Below, piece after piece: positions 46,470-55,983 of a DNA stretch of 64,000 nucleotides; the stretch's first letter is position 1; each line of letters starts with the position of its first letter. The notes below the pieces were generated by a model, which searched no databases, was not told where the DNA came from, and worked only from the letters and a program-made list of their open reading frames with translations. The translations under genes were made by a program, and so were the position numbers. This DNA is from Ramlibacter sp. (GTDB taxonomy: Bacteria > Pseudomonadota > Gammaproteobacteria > Burkholderiales > Burkholderiaceae_C): the NCBI GenBank assembly GCA_021323335.1, contig JAJTCN010000008.1, forward strand, positions 1-64,000, in the 5' to 3' direction.

Positions 46470-47519
46470 ATGAGGTTTCATCTGACAACGCGCATCGGCG
46501 CCGCCATCGTGGCCGTGCTGATGACGGTGACGCTGGGTAGCATTTCCCCGGCGGCCGAAGCGCGGACGGCCGCGAAGGTTTCCAAGGCGAAAGTCTCCAA
46601 GGCCAAGGCGTCGAAGGCCGGTTCCGCGAAGAAGGCGAAGGTCGTGCGCGGCAAGGCCACCAAGGTGGCCGTGAAGAAGCGGGGCAAGGGCGTGAAGCGC
46701 ACTTTCGCCCGTGCCCCCTCGCGGCCCTTGCTGCGGCTGGTGAACGGCCTGCCTGTGCTCAAGGCCAGCGTCGCCTTCGTCATCGACCAGGATTCCGGCC
46801 AGGTGCTGCTGGGCAAGAACGACGACGACGTCCGGCCCATCGCGTCGCTCACCAAGCTGATGACGGGCGTGATCATCGCCGACGCGAAGCTGCCGCTGGA
46901 CGAGCGCATCACCATCACCCAGGACGACGTCGACCGCCTGAAGGGCAGCAGCTCGCGGCTGCGGGTGGGCACCGAGCTGACGCGCGGGCAGGCGCTGCAC
47001 CTGACGCTGATGTCCAGCGAGAACCGCGCCGCTCACGCGCTGGCCCGCACGTACCCCGGCGGCGAGCGCGCTTTCGTCGAAGCGATGAACAACAAGGCCA
47101 GGCAGCTCGGCATGGACCAGACGCACTACGTCGAGCCCACCGGCCTGTCCAGCGAGAACCAGTCCAGCGCCCGCGACCTGGCGATGCTGGCGGACGCCGC
47201 GCACGACCGGCCCCTCCTGCGCAAGTACAGCACCTCGCCGGGCTACCGGCTCGAGCTGGACAAGGGCGCGCTGCAGTACGTCAACTCCAACCGCCTGGTG
47301 CGCGAAGGGGATTGGCCGATCGGCTTGCAGAAGACCGGCTACATCTCGGAGGCCGGCCAGTGCCTCGTCGTGCAGACGAAGGTGAAGGACCGCAACCTGA
47401 TCATGGTGTTCCTGGATTCGGCCAGCAAGGTCACGCGCATCCGCGACGCCGAGATCGTCAAGCGCTGGCTGCGCACGCGGCCCGCCGTCGCCGCCACCGC
47501 GGCCGCCGGCGGCACGTAG
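46470..47519 (+). CDS. pbpG: D-alanyl-D-alanine endopeptidase, PBP7-like
   Basis: 349 residues, periplasmic serine peptidase family S11. Signal peptide to about residue 32, a Lys/Ala-rich linker (33-80), then the penicillin-binding fold with SxxK at Ser126-Lys129 (IASLTKLM), an SSENRA motif and KTG (LQKTGYI). Cuts peptidoglycan cross-links. Unrelated to purine use although flanked by purine genes; it has its own terminator. Confidence 0.9.
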   Translation: MRFHLTTRIGAAIVAVLMTVTLGSISPAAEARTAAKVSKAKVSKAKASKAGSAKKAKVVRGKATKVAVKKRGKGVKRTFARAPSRPLLRLVNGLPVLKASVAFVIDQDSGQVLLGKNDDDVRPIASLTKLMTGVIIADAKLPLDERITITQDDVDRLKGSSSRLRVGTELTRGQALHLTLMSSENRAAHALARTYPGGERAFVEAMNNKARQLGMDQTHYVEPTGLSSENQSSARDLAMLADAAHDRPLLRKYSTSPGYRLELDKGALQYVNSNRLVREGDWPIGLQKTGYISEAGQCLVVQTKVKDRNLIMVFLDSASKVTRIRDAEIVKRWLRTRPAVAATAAAGGT

Positions 47520-47539
47520 GCCGCTTACAATCGACCCGC

Positions 47540-47566
47540 AAGGCCGCTGCCCCGGGCGGCCTTTTT
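47540..47566 (+). terminator. Rho-independent terminator after pbpG
   Basis: Perfect eight-base stem AAGGCCGC/GCGGCCTT with an eight-base loop and a five-T tail. Confidence 0.88.
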
Positions 47567-47596
47567 CATTCCCCCGGGGCCATGTAGAGGAATACC

Positions 47597-48670
47597 ATGT
47601 ACAAAAACCTCGCTGCCATTGCCATGGCGGCCAGTTGCTTCGCATTCCCCACCCACGCCCAGAAGAGCGAGCCCCTCAAGGTGGGCTTCGTCTATGTCGC
47701 GCCCCTCGCCGATGCCGGCTGGGTGCGCCAGCATGAAGAGGCCCGGCAGGCCGTGCAGGCCGCGTTCGGCGACAAGGTGAAGACCTCCTTCGTCGAGAAC
47801 GTCGCCGAAGGTCCCGACGCCGAGCGCGTGATCCGCGACCTCGCGCAGACCGGCCACAAGTTGATCTTCACGCCGAGCTTCGGCTACATGGAGCCGACGC
47901 TGAAGGTCGCGCAGGACTTCCCCGGCGTCCGGTTCGAGTCGATCACCGGCTACAAGACCGCGGCCAATGTCGCCACCGCCAACGCCCGGTACTACGAGGG
48001 CCGCTACCTGTCGGGCATCGCGGCGGCGCGCATGTCGAAAAGCGGCATGGCGGGCTACGTCGCGGGCTTCCCCATCCCGGAAGTCCTGCAAGGCATCAAC
48101 GCGTTCACGCTGGGCATGCGCTCCGTCAACCCGAAGGCGCAGGTCAAGGTGGTGTGGCTCAACGCCTGGTTCGACCCCGGCAAGGAGCGCGAGGCCGCGA
48201 TGGCCCTGATGGACCAGGGCGCCGACGTGCTGGCGTTCCATACCGCGACCACCGCGGTGATGGCGGCGGCGCAGGAGCGCGGCAAGCTCGCCATCGCCTA
48301 CCACTCCGACATGCGCAAGGTGGCGCCGGACGCGCAGGTGCTCGCCGTCACGCACCAGTGGGGCGACTACTACACGCAGCGCACCCGCGCCGTGCTGGAC
48401 GGAAGCTGGAAGCCCGGCCAGGTCTGGGGCGGCGTCAGGGAGGGGATGATCCGCGTCGGCTGGTTCGGCTCGAAGGTGCCGAAGCCGGTGCAGGAGGAAG
48501 TGCTGGCGCGGCAGAAGGACATCGCCTCCGGCAAGCTGAAGCCGTTCACCGGCCCCATCGTCGACAACGAAGGCAAGGTCGTGCTGGCCAAGGGGCAGGC
48601 GATGACGGACGCGCAGATACTGGATATGAAGTTTCTCGTATCGGGCGTGCAGGGCAAGGTCGCACAATAG
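47597..48670 (+). CDS. Second BMP-family binding protein
   Basis: 357 residues with a cleavable Sec signal ending near THAQ rather than a lipobox. Same fold as the BMP protein at 43126 (KVGFVYVAPLADAGWVRQHEEARQAV, TPSFGYMEPTLKVAQDFPG, SGIAAARMSK). It has no transporter subunits of its own, is followed five bases later by guanine deaminase, and probably feeds the upstream importer with a different purine such as guanine or guanosine (inference). Confidence 0.9.
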   Translation: MYKNLAAIAMAASCFAFPTHAQKSEPLKVGFVYVAPLADAGWVRQHEEARQAVQAAFGDKVKTSFVENVAEGPDAERVIRDLAQTGHKLIFTPSFGYMEPTLKVAQDFPGVRFESITGYKTAANVATANARYYEGRYLSGIAAARMSKSGMAGYVAGFPIPEVLQGINAFTLGMRSVNPKAQVKVVWLNAWFDPGKEREAAMALMDQGADVLAFHTATTAVMAAAQERGKLAIAYHSDMRKVAPDAQVLAVTHQWGDYYTQRTRAVLDGSWKPGQVWGGVREGMIRVGWFGSKVPKPVQEEVLARQKDIASGKLKPFTGPIVDNEGKVVLAKGQAMTDAQILDMKFLVSGVQGKVAQ

Positions 48671-48675
48671 GGGCG

Positions 48676-49986
48676 ATGCACGCCTACCGCGCCGCCCTCC
48701 TGAGCTTCGCCGACGACGGCTCCGCCCGCTACGAACAGGACGGGCTGCTGGTGGTCGGGCCGGGCAGCGACGGCCGCAAGGTCGTCCGCGCGGCGGACAG
48801 CTACCAGGCGATCGCCGCCAACTACGCGGGTGTGCAGGTCACGCACCTGCCCGGCAAGATCCTGGCGCCGGGCTTCATCGACCTGCACGTCCACTTCCCG
48901 CAGACCGACGTGATCGGCTCGCCGTCCGAGGGCCTGCTGCCCTGGCTGGAGGACTACACCTTCCCGCACGAGGCGCGCTTTTCGGACCATGCCTACGCGA
49001 CGGGGGTGGCGCAGGTGTTCCTGGACGAGTTGCTGCGCAACGGCGTCACCACCGCGCTGACCTTCTGCACCTCGCATCCGCATTCGGTGGACGCGCTGAT
49101 GGAGGCATCGCAGCAACGCGGCCTGCGCATGATCGCCGGCAAGGTGCTGCAGGACCGGCACTCGCCCGACGGCGTGCGCGACGACACGCGGCAGTCGCTG
49201 CTGGACACCGAGGCGCTGATCCGCCGCTGGCACGGCCAGGACCGCCTCGGCTATGCGATCACGCCGCGCTTCGCCCCGAGCTGCAGCGAGGAACAGCTGC
49301 GCGGCGCCGGCGAGCTGGCCGCGCAGTACCCCGATGTCTGGATCCAGTCGCACGTGGCGGAGAACAAGGAAGAGATCCGCTGGGCCCTGGAACTGTTTCC
49401 CGCCTCGCGCAGCTACCTCGCCATCTACCAGGACTTCGGGCTGATGCGCGATCGCGCGATCTACGCGCACTGCATCCACTTCGACGACGAGGACCGCGCC
49501 CTGATGCGCGACACCGGCGCCGCGGCCGCGGTCAGCCCCACCAGCAACCTGTTCCTCGGCAGCGGCTTCTTCGACTACGAGGGCGCGCGGCGCATCGGCT
49601 TCCGCCACGGGCTGGCCAGCGACGTCGGCGGCGGCACCAGCTTCTGCCCCTTCCACACCATGCTGGCGGCCTACTACGTGGGCCGCGAAGGCCAGACCAA
49701 GCCGGGAATCAGCCTGTCGCCGCAGAACCTGTGGTGGCAGCACACGGCCGGCGCGGCGCAGGCACTGGGGCTGGAGGGCGTCGTCGGCAACCTGGCGCCG
49801 GGCTGCGAAGCCGACTTCATCGTCATCGATCCGCACGCGACGCCGCTGCTGTCGCGCAAGACCACGCACGCGCGTGACCTGGACGAGCTGCTGTTCTCCC
49901 TGATCGTCCTGGGCGACGACCGCGCGGTGGCGCAGGTGGCGGTGGATGGGGTAATCACCAGCGGCCCGGCGCGCGCACCTGCCTAG
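48676..49986 (+). CDS. guaD: Guanine deaminase
   Basis: 436 residues of the amidohydrolase superfamily. Zinc-binding [40 protein letters not shown] is a guanine-deaminase signature; also [34 protein letters not shown] and [18 protein letters not shown]. Converts guanine to xanthine, the substrate of XdhAB. Adjacent to the second BMP gene and probably co-transcribed. Confidence 0.95.
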   Translation: MHAYRAALLSFADDGSARYEQDGLLVVGPGSDGRKVVRAADSYQAIAANYAGVQVTHLPGKILAPGFIDLHVHFPQTDVIGSPSEGLLPWLEDYTFPHEARFSDHAYATGVAQVFLDELLRNGVTTALTFCTSHPHSVDALMEASQQRGLRMIAGKVLQDRHSPDGVRDDTRQSLLDTEALIRRWHGQDRLGYAITPRFAPSCSEEQLRGAGELAAQYPDVWIQSHVAENKEEIRWALELFPASRSYLAIYQDFGLMRDRAIYAHCIHFDDEDRALMRDTGAAAAVSPTSNLFLGSGFFDYEGARRIGFRHGLASDVGGGTSFCPFHTMLAAYYVGREGQTKPGISLSPQNLWWQHTAGAAQALGLEGVVGNLAPGCEADFIVIDPHATPLLSRKTTHARDLDELLFSLIVLGDDRAVAQVAVDGVITSGPARAPA

Positions 49987-50010
49987 ACTGTCCCCGTAAA
50001 GGGGCCCGTC

Positions 50011-50985
50011 ATGAAGTTTGCGTTCCGTGCTGCCGCTGGCCTGGTGCTGGCTTTCTCCACCCTGGCCGCGAGCGCGCAGGCGTGGCCCTCCCGCCCGATC
50101 ACGATGGTCATGCCCTACTCGCCGGGCGGCCCGGGGGACACCATCACCCGCGTCTTCGCCGCGGCCATGCAGAAGACGCTGGGCCAGCAGGTGGTGGTGG
50201 ACAACACGGCCGGTGCGTCGGGCACCATCGGCACGGCCAAGGTGGCGCGATCGGCGGCGGACGGCTACACGCTGCTCATGATCCACGTGAGCCACGCGAC
50301 CAACCTCGCGATGTACAAGGGCCTGCCCTACCACCCGGTCGACGACTTCGAGCCCATCGGCTCGGCCACCAGCGGCCCGATGGTGATCGTCGCGCGCAAC
50401 GACTTCCCGCCGAAGGACCTGCCCGAATTCATCGCCTACGTGCGTGCCAACGCGGCGAAGGTGAACCTGGCGCATGCCGGCGTCGGCTCGGCCTCGCACC
50501 TGTGCGGGCTGATGATGATGAATGCGCTGAACGTGAAGCTCAACGAAATTCCGTACAAAGGCACCGGCCCGGCGCTGGCCGACCTGATGGGCGGGCAGGT
50601 GGACATCCTGTGCGACCAGACCTCCGGCACGGTGCCGCCGGTCAAGGGCGGCAGGATCAAGGCGTATGCCGTCCCCGGGCGCGCGCGCCTGCCCTCGCTG
50701 CCCACGGTGCCGGCCATCTCCGAGGCGGGCGTGCAGCAGTTCGACATCAACATCTCCTTCGGCCTGTACGCGCCGAAGGGCACGCCGCGGCCGGTGCTGG
50801 AGCAGCTGACGGCGGCGCTGCAGAAGGCGGTGGCGGACCCCGAAGTGCGCGCAAAGCTCGAAGGCATGGGCATCTCCGCGGTGAACCCCGAGCAGGCCAC
50901 GCCGGCGGCGCTGCGGGCGCACCTGAAGCAGGAGATCGACACCCTGGGCCCGCTGCTGGTGAAGGCGGGCGTCAAGGCCAACTGA
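50011..50985 (+). CDS. Bug-type tripartite tricarboxylate binding protein
   Basis: 324 residues with signal peptide ([24 protein letters not shown]) and the family opening [26 protein letters not shown]. 24 bases behind guaD. Ligand unknown; the position hints at a purine breakdown acid but Bug genes are scattered widely in these genomes. No TctAB genes nearby. Confidence 0.9.
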   Translation: MKFAFRAAAGLVLAFSTLAASAQAWPSRPITMVMPYSPGGPGDTITRVFAAAMQKTLGQQVVVDNTAGASGTIGTAKVARSAADGYTLLMIHVSHATNLAMYKGLPYHPVDDFEPIGSATSGPMVIVARNDFPPKDLPEFIAYVRANAAKVNLAHAGVGSASHLCGLMMMNALNVKLNEIPYKGTGPALADLMGGQVDILCDQTSGTVPPVKGGRIKAYAVPGRARLPSLPTVPAISEAGVQQFDINISFGLYAPKGTPRPVLEQLTAALQKAVADPEVRAKLEGMGISAVNPEQATPAALRAHLKQEIDTLGPLLVKAGVKAN

Positions 50986-51038
50986 GGCTGGCCGGGGGGG
51001 CAGGGCGCGCGCACCTAAAATGCGCGCAGGAGAGCCCG

Positions 51039-51477
51039 ATGACCATCAAGAGCGACAAGTGGATCCGCCGCATGGCGGAACAACATGGGTTGATCGAACC
51101 CTTCGAGCCCGGCCAGGTGCGCCAGGTGGACGGGCGGCGTGTCATCAGCTATGGCACCTCGAGCTACGGCTACGACATCCGCTGCGCGCCGGAGTTCAAG
51201 GTCTTCACCAACATCCACAGCACGGTGGTGGACCCGAAGAACTTCGACGAGAAGAGCTTCGTCGACTTCCACGACGACGTCTGCATCATCCCGGGAGTGG
51301 GAAGGCTACGTCACGCTGGAGTTCTCCAACACCACGCCGCTGCCGGCGAAGATCTACGCGGGCGAAGGCTGCGCGCAGGTGCTGTTCTTCGAAAGCGACG
51401 AGGCGTGCGAGGTGAGCTACAAGGACCGCGGCGGGAAGTACCAGGGGCAGGTGGGGGTGACGTTGCCGAAGGCTTGA
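51039..51477 (+). pseudogene. dcd: dCTP deaminase gene with internal deletion and frameshift
   Basis: Codons 1-86 ([20 protein letters not shown] ... DDVCIIPG) match the N-terminus of Dcd; after 51296 the frame must shift to continue as [17 protein letters not shown] ... [10 protein letters not shown]. Together 146 of about 188 residues are present, so roughly 128 bases are missing. The lost part holds the catalytic R-S-x-x-A-R-type segment. The junction reads CCGGGAGTGG, consistent with recombination at a CCGG-like microhomology between PG and PEWEG codons. As written it cannot make an active enzyme; an assembly collapse is the alternative. Confidence 0.85.
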
Positions 51478-51481
51478 TTCT

Positions 51482-51511
51482 CGTCATTCCCGCGAAGGCG
51501 GGAATCCAGGG
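51482..51511 (+). repeat. CGTCATTCCCGCGAAGGCGGGAATCCAGG repeat, direct orientation
   Basis: Same dispersed element as at 44312. Pairs with an inverted copy at 51554-51583 across a 42-base spacer, forming a larger hairpin between the convergent dcd and cyclodeaminase genes. Confidence 0.88.
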
Positions 51512-51553
51512 CATTCATCTTTCCACGCGCGCTGGAACATCCGGATGCGGGAG

Positions 51554-51583
51554 CCCTGGATCCCCGCCTTCGCGGGGATGACG
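51554..51583 (-). repeat. CGTCATCCCCGCGAAGGCGGGGATCCAGG repeat, inverted copy
   Basis: Reverse-orientation partner of 51482-51511. The pair could act as a bidirectional terminator. Confidence 0.88.
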
Positions 51584-51594
51584 ATGAGGCGCGG

Positions 51595-52497
51595 TCAGCC
51601 GCACCGCAACGCCGTCCGCGCCGCCGCGAGATCCCACCCCGCCCACCCGCAACTCTTGAACAACACCGGCCCGGTGGCGCGCGCCGCCGCCGGATCGATA
51701 TCGCGCAAGGACGAAAGCGCGCTCACATCGACCCCCGCCTGCAGCAAATCCCCCGCCTCGTGATCCGCATCGCGCGTGTCCACCACGATGCGGCCCGTGC
51801 GCGCCACGTGCTGCGTGACCACCGGATCCAGCTCGATCATCGTCGGCGTGAACGCACCCACCGCGGCGATGAACGCATCGGCGCGCGGCAACGCACGCAA
51901 CACCACGCCATTCGCCGGCGTGCAGGTCACCACCAGGGGGCAACGCGCCAGCGCCGCGTCGGCATCGAAAACGACTTCCGCATGTAGTCCGATTTCGCGT
52001 GCGAAAGAGGCCAACACGTGGGCGCTCGCTTCGGAACGCGAATGGATGAGCACCTCCTGCACGCCCCATTGGGCAAAAGCCTCCAGGTGCGCGCGTCCCT
52101 GCGCCCCCGCGCCGACCACCAGCAGCGGTCCCGAGGTGTTGGGCGCGAGCCACTGCGCGGCCAGCAGGGACACGGCGGCCGTGCGCCGCGCGGTGATCGT
52201 GGGTCCGTCCAGCACCAGGCGCCGCTGCCCCGTTTCCACATCGAACACCACCACATCGCCCTGGATCGTCGGCGTTTTCGTGCCGACATTGCGCGGAGTG
52301 AACGTGATCAACTTGGTGATGGCGACGCTCGCATCGAAGGCCGGCATCACGAACAGGCTGCTGCCGCCGGGCAGTGCCTGCACCAGGCGTGGTGGCACGC
52401 GCGCAACGGAGTCGTGCAGGACGGCGATGAGCTCGCGCACCAGTTCGGCATAGGGGAGGCGGGCCGCGGTGGCGGGTGCGTCGAGGAGTTCGGTCAT
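51595..52497 (-). CDS. Ornithine cyclodeaminase / mu-crystallin family protein
   Basis: 300 residues with the NAD(P)-binding Rossmann motif LLVVGAGAQGRAHLEAF near residue 125 and substrate-site segments ITKLITFTPRN and VDTRDADHEAGDLLQAG. In proteobacteria many members are delta1-pyrroline-2-carboxylate (or ketimine) reductases of hydroxyproline/D-amino-acid breakdown rather than true cyclodeaminases, so substrate is open. The start MTELLDAP is preferred to a longer frame from 52557. No proline-pathway neighbours. Confidence 0.87.
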   Translation of the reverse strand: MTELLDAPATAARLPYAELVRELIAVLHDSVARVPPRLVQALPGGSSLFVMPAFDASVAITKLITFTPRNVGTKTPTIQGDVVVFDVETGQRRLVLDGPTITARRTAAVSLLAAQWLAPNTSGPLLVVGAGAQGRAHLEAFAQWGVQEVLIHSRSEASAHVLASFAREIGLHAEVVFDADAALARCPLVVTCTPANGVVLRALPRADAFIAAVGAFTPTMIELDPVVTQHVARTGRIVVDTRDADHEAGDLLQAGVDVSALSSLRDIDPAAARATGPVLFKSCGWAGWDLAAARTALRCG

Positions 52498-52610
52498 GTC
52501 AAAAAGCCACAAGCTGTTCCGTGGAGATTTTGTCCTACAGCATGTTGAGCCAGCCACTCTTTCGCTGGAAAACGAGGCTACCTAGGATCAAGGCATCAAG
52601 GAAGTCCGCC

Positions 52611-52940
52611 ATGTCCACCACCTTCGCCGACGCCATCGATCCCGCCCCGCAGCAACAGCGCAGCCGAATGTTCTGGATGGTCCTCGGTGCGCTGGCCGCC
52701 GGCCAGCTGGTGGCTTTCTGGCTGGTTTGCAGCCATCAAGTGCGCATCGCCGAGGCGCGGCAGAACGAGTGGACGGTGCAGCAGATGGCGCTGTCGGATT
52801 GCCTGCAGTACATCCCGGGTTCCACCATTGCCAGTTGCTCCGGCCGCAACGATGCTGCGGGTGCGAGGAGCGCACAGGCGAACACTTCGGTGAACCGCGC
52901 CGTGGCCGGTGCGCAGCCGGTCAGCTATAACTATCGTTGA
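52611..52940 (+). CDS. Small single-pass membrane protein, unknown
   Basis: 109 residues: a short cytoplasmic N-terminus, one membrane helix (about 20-41, MFWMVLGALAAGQLVAFWLVC), then a periplasmic tail with two Cys (about 64 and 76) that could pair. Not recognised. AAGGAAGTCCGCC precedes the ATG. A second small gene follows nine bases downstream, suggesting a two-gene unit. Confidence 0.65.
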   Translation: MSTTFADAIDPAPQQQRSRMFWMVLGALAAGQLVAFWLVCSHQVRIAEARQNEWTVQQMALSDCLQYIPGSTIASCSGRNDAAGARSAQANTSVNRAVAGAQPVSYNYR

Positions 52941-52948
52941 GGACTGCC

Positions 52949-53275
52949 ATGCAAGACCTGCACGCCCACCGCGCACCCGATGCCGCCGCCGCGGCAACGC
53001 CGGGCTCCTCCCTCGAGGCCGGCGACGACTTCGAAGACAGCGGCTCGCCGCGCTACTGCCCCACCGGATTGCTGCAAGGCTTCGCGCTGCTGATGGCGGG
53101 CCGCGGCCGCTGCGTCAACACGGACATGATGCTGGGTGACCGCGAATACGCGATGTGGCAGCTGGCCTGCGCGCGCGCGAGCGACGACCCCGAGCTGGTG
53201 GCGCTCGCCACCCGCCTGTTCTTCTATTTCGACGATCCGCTGCACTGCGAGATGCCGGTCCTCGGCACCGCTTAA
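52949..53275 (+). CDS. Small hypothetical protein, 108 residues
   Basis: Not recognised. Soluble, with a low-complexity Ala-rich N-terminus and a compact helical C-terminal half (GLLQGFALLMAGRGRCVNTDMMLGDREYAMWQLACARASDDPELVALATRLFFYFDD). Closely follows the membrane-protein gene at 52611. It is convergent with recJ and overlaps its end by four bases. Confidence 0.65.
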   Translation: MQDLHAHRAPDAAAAATPGSSLEAGDDFEDSGSPRYCPTGLLQGFALLMAGRGRCVNTDMMLGDREYAMWQLACARASDDPELVALATRLFFYFDDPLHCEMPVLGTA

Positions 53276-54981
53276 AACTCCGCCCCCTCCACCAGGAAGC
53301 GCACGCGCCGCGTGCCCTGCCACTCGTCCGCGTCCAGGCGGAACGCCAGCACCACCCTGGCCGGCAGCGGCTCGGTATGGCCGAACCAGATGCCGTCGAC
53401 CGGCTGGCCCTGGTGCCGCAGCTTGAGGGCCAGGTGCTTCTCGCCCACCAGCCGCTGCGACACGATCTCCACCTCCTCGCTGAACACCGGCGGCGCGAAG
53501 CCCTGGCCCCAGACCTCGCCATGCAGCGTGTCGACCAGGTCGGCGCGCCGGTACTGCGGATCGAGCGGTCCGTCGGTGTGCAGCCGGCGCAGCAGGGTGG
53601 CCGCATCCAGCCATTCCTGCGCCACCTGCGCCAGCGCCTGCTCGAAGGTGTCGAGGTGCTCCTCGGCCACCGTGCAGCCCGCTGCCATGGCATGGCCGCC
53701 GAACCGCAGCAGCACGCCGGGGTGGCGCTTGGCCACCAGGTCCAGCGCATCGCGCAGGTGGAAGCCGGGGATGGAGCGGCCCGAGCCCTTGAGCTCGTGC
53801 TCCTTGCCCGGCGCCTGGCTGGCGGCGAACACGAAGGTGGGCCGGTGCAGCTTGTCCTTGATGCGCGAGGCCACGATGCCGACCACGCCTTCGTGGAAGT
53901 CGGGGTCGAACACGCAGATGGCGGGCGGCGGCTCCTCGCCTTCGTCGAACAGCGACTCCGCCATCGCCAGCGCCTGCTCGCGCATGTCGCCCTCGATCTC
54001 GCGGCGCTCGCGGTTGATGCCGTCGAGCGTGCGCGCCAGTTCGTCGGCGCGCGCCGTGTCGTCGGTCAGCAGGCATTCGATGCCCAGCGTCATGTCGGCC
54101 AGACGGCCGGCGGCGTTGATGCGCGGCCCCAGCGCGAAGCCGAAGTCGAAGGTGGTGGCGACATCGGCCTTGCGTCCGGCGGCGGTGAACAGCGCCGCCA
54201 GGCCGCAGGGCAGGGCGCCGGCGCGCACGCGCTTCAAGCCCTGCGCCACCAGCCGGCGGTTGTTGGCATCGAGCTTCACCACGTCGGCCACCGTCCCCAG
54301 CGCCACCAGCGGCAGCAGCGCATCGAGTTTCGGCTGGGTGCGCTCGTCGAACACGCCGCGGGTGCGCAGCTCGGCGCGCAACGCCAGCAGCACGTAGAAC
54401 ATCACGCCGACGCCGGCGATCGACTTGCTTTCGAAATCGCAGCCCGGCTGGTTGGGGTTGACGATCAGCGCGCCCTGCGGCAGTTCCGCGGCGGGCAGGT
54501 GGTGGTCCGTCACCAGTACCTGCAGGCCCAGCTTCACCGCTTCGGCGACGCCCGCGATGCTGGCGATGCCGTTGTCCACGGTGACCAGCAGGTCGGCGCC
54601 CTGCGCCTTCACGCGCTGGGCGATCGGCGGCGTCAGGCCGTAGCCGTCGACCACGCGGTCCGGCACGAGGTAGCTCACGTGCTGCGCGCCCAGCAGGCGC
54701 AGGCCGCGCACGGCCACCGCGCAGGCGGTGGCGCCGTCGCAGTCGTAGTCCGCCACGATGCACAGCCTGCGCTGCGCGGCGATCGCGTCGGCCAGCATGC
54801 GCGCCGCTTCGGTCGCGCCCTTCAGGCTGGCGGGCAGCAGCAGGCGGCCGAGGCCGTTGTCCAGTTCGTCCTTGCCCAGCACGCCGCGCGCCGCGTACAG
54901 GCGCGCCAGCAAGGGGTGGATGCCGGCCTGCTCCAGCGCCCAGGCGGCGCGCGGCGGGACGTCGCGGGTGATGATCTTCAA
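53272..54981 (-). CDS. recJ: Single-stranded-DNA exonuclease RecJ
   Basis: 569 residues, the usual length. DHH domain with IVADYDCDGATACAVA and VTDHHLPAAEL for the Mn2+ site; DHHA1 domain with GFHLRDALDLVAKRHPGVLLRFGGHAMAAGCTV; C-terminal OB-like domain. The start is an unusual TTG, chosen because GGAGGG lies five bases upstream and because it overlaps the stop of the preceding gene (TTGA), giving translational coupling. Acts 5'-3' in RecFOR recombination and mismatch repair. Confidence 0.95.
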   Translation of the reverse strand: MKIITRDVPPRAAWALEQAGIHPLLARLYAARGVLGKDELDNGLGRLLLPASLKGATEAARMLADAIAAQRRLCIVADYDCDGATACAVAVRGLRLLGAQHVSYLVPDRVVDGYGLTPPIAQRVKAQGADLLVTVDNGIASIAGVAEAVKLGLQVLVTDHHLPAAELPQGALIVNPNQPGCDFESKSIAGVGVMFYVLLALRAELRTRGVFDERTQPKLDALLPLVALGTVADVVKLDANNRRLVAQGLKRVRAGALPCGLAALFTAAGRKADVATTFDFGFALGPRINAAGRLADMTLGIECLLTDDTARADELARTLDGINRERREIEGDMREQALAMAESLFDEGEEPPPAICVFDPDFHEGVVGIVASRIKDKLHRPTFVFAASQAPGKEHELKGSGRSIPGFHLRDALDLVAKRHPGVLLRFGGHAMAAGCTVAEEHLDTFEQALAQVAQEWLDAATLLRRLHTDGPLDPQYRRADLVDTLHGEVWGQGFAPPVFSEEVEIVSQRLVGEKHLALKLRHQGQPVDGIWFGHTEPLPARVVLAFRLDADEWQGTRRVRFLVEGAEF

Positions 54982-55931
54982 AGGCCCTCCAGCAGGCTGT
55001 CGACCGACGGGGTGCGCAGGCGCGCGGCCCAGCGGCGCCAGCCGCCGGCGCCCGCCGAAGTCCAGCTGCGCGCCCCCGTCTCGCCGCACAAGGTGATGCG
55101 CACCTCGCGGCCACGTTCCAGTTCGCCCGCGAGGCGCGTGCCTTCGCGGGCATCGAGTTGTTGCCATGCCGTCGCCCAGCCGGCCCAGTCGCCCTGCAGC
55201 GCGAGGTCGCGCAGGTAGGGGCTGACCTGCAGGCCGCGGGCCTGCGCCACGTCGTAGCCGGCCGGCAGGGCGCCGGTGCCGCTGACCCAGAAGGAATTGA
55301 CCGGCAGCAGCCCGCCGCGCTGGCGCTCGTCGTTCAGCGGCAGCGTGTACAGCAGCATCTGCATTTCCTGCTGCAGCCGGCGCACCGGCCGGCCGGCGTC
55401 GCCCGCCGGCATCCAGCCGTCGATGCGGCGGCCGATCACCCGGTCCAGCGATGCGGTGGGCAGCGTGCGGAAGATGTCGCCGCGGGCCAGCCAGCGCAGC
55501 GGGGCGTCGAAGGTGAGCGTGATGCCGTCTTCGGCGAAGTAGGGCTGCATGGCTTCCAGCAGGGTACGCGAATCGTCGGCGTCGAGCTGCAGTTCCTGCG
55601 GGTGCGCCAGCACGATGTTGTCGCGGCCCACGCGCCAGTGGCCGGGGGTGATCCAGGCCCAGCCCTCGCCGCGCGCCGGCTCGCCCGCCTGGGCGGCCTG
55701 CAAGGCGGCGAAGGGGATCAGGCCGTCCGTCTCCGGCAGGCCGTAGGCGCGGGCCAGCATGCGCTCGTGCGGCGTCGACAAGGTGTCCGGCCCGGTGCTC
55801 TCCACCGGTTGCGCTGCCAGCCGCCCCACCAGGCGCTGCAGCTGCGGCAGGCGCAGCCCGGCGACGGCCGTCCGGGCGCCCTCGGCGGCCGCCATGGCGA
55901 AGGGAACGAGCAAGTGGACTCCGTCTGACAC
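54978..55931 (-). CDS. Conserved hypothetical, phosphoglycerate-mutase-like annotation
   Basis: 317 residues, soluble. Begins VHLLVPFAMAAAEGARTAVAGLRLPQL and contains an SFWVSGTGALP segment. I associate it from memory with the uncharacterised COG4255-type family that precedes recJ in Burkholderiales and is sometimes annotated as a phosphoglycerate mutase; no catalytic motif is evident to me. Co-translated with recJ through a TTGA overlap and divergent from lolC. Confidence 0.75.
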   Translation of the reverse strand: MSDGVHLLVPFAMAAAEGARTAVAGLRLPQLQRLVGRLAAQPVESTGPDTLSTPHERMLARAYGLPETDGLIPFAALQAAQAGEPARGEGWAWITPGHWRVGRDNIVLAHPQELQLDADDSRTLLEAMQPYFAEDGITLTFDAPLRWLARGDIFRTLPTASLDRVIGRRIDGWMPAGDAGRPVRRLQQEMQMLLYTLPLNDERQRGGLLPVNSFWVSGTGALPAGYDVAQARGLQVSPYLRDLALQGDWAGWATAWQQLDAREGTRLAGELERGREVRITLCGETGARSWTSAGAGGWRRWAARLRTPSVDSLLEGL

Positions 55932-55983
55932 AGCCGTATTGTCGGGGATGCCACAATGCGCCCCGATGGTTTCCGCTAACTGA

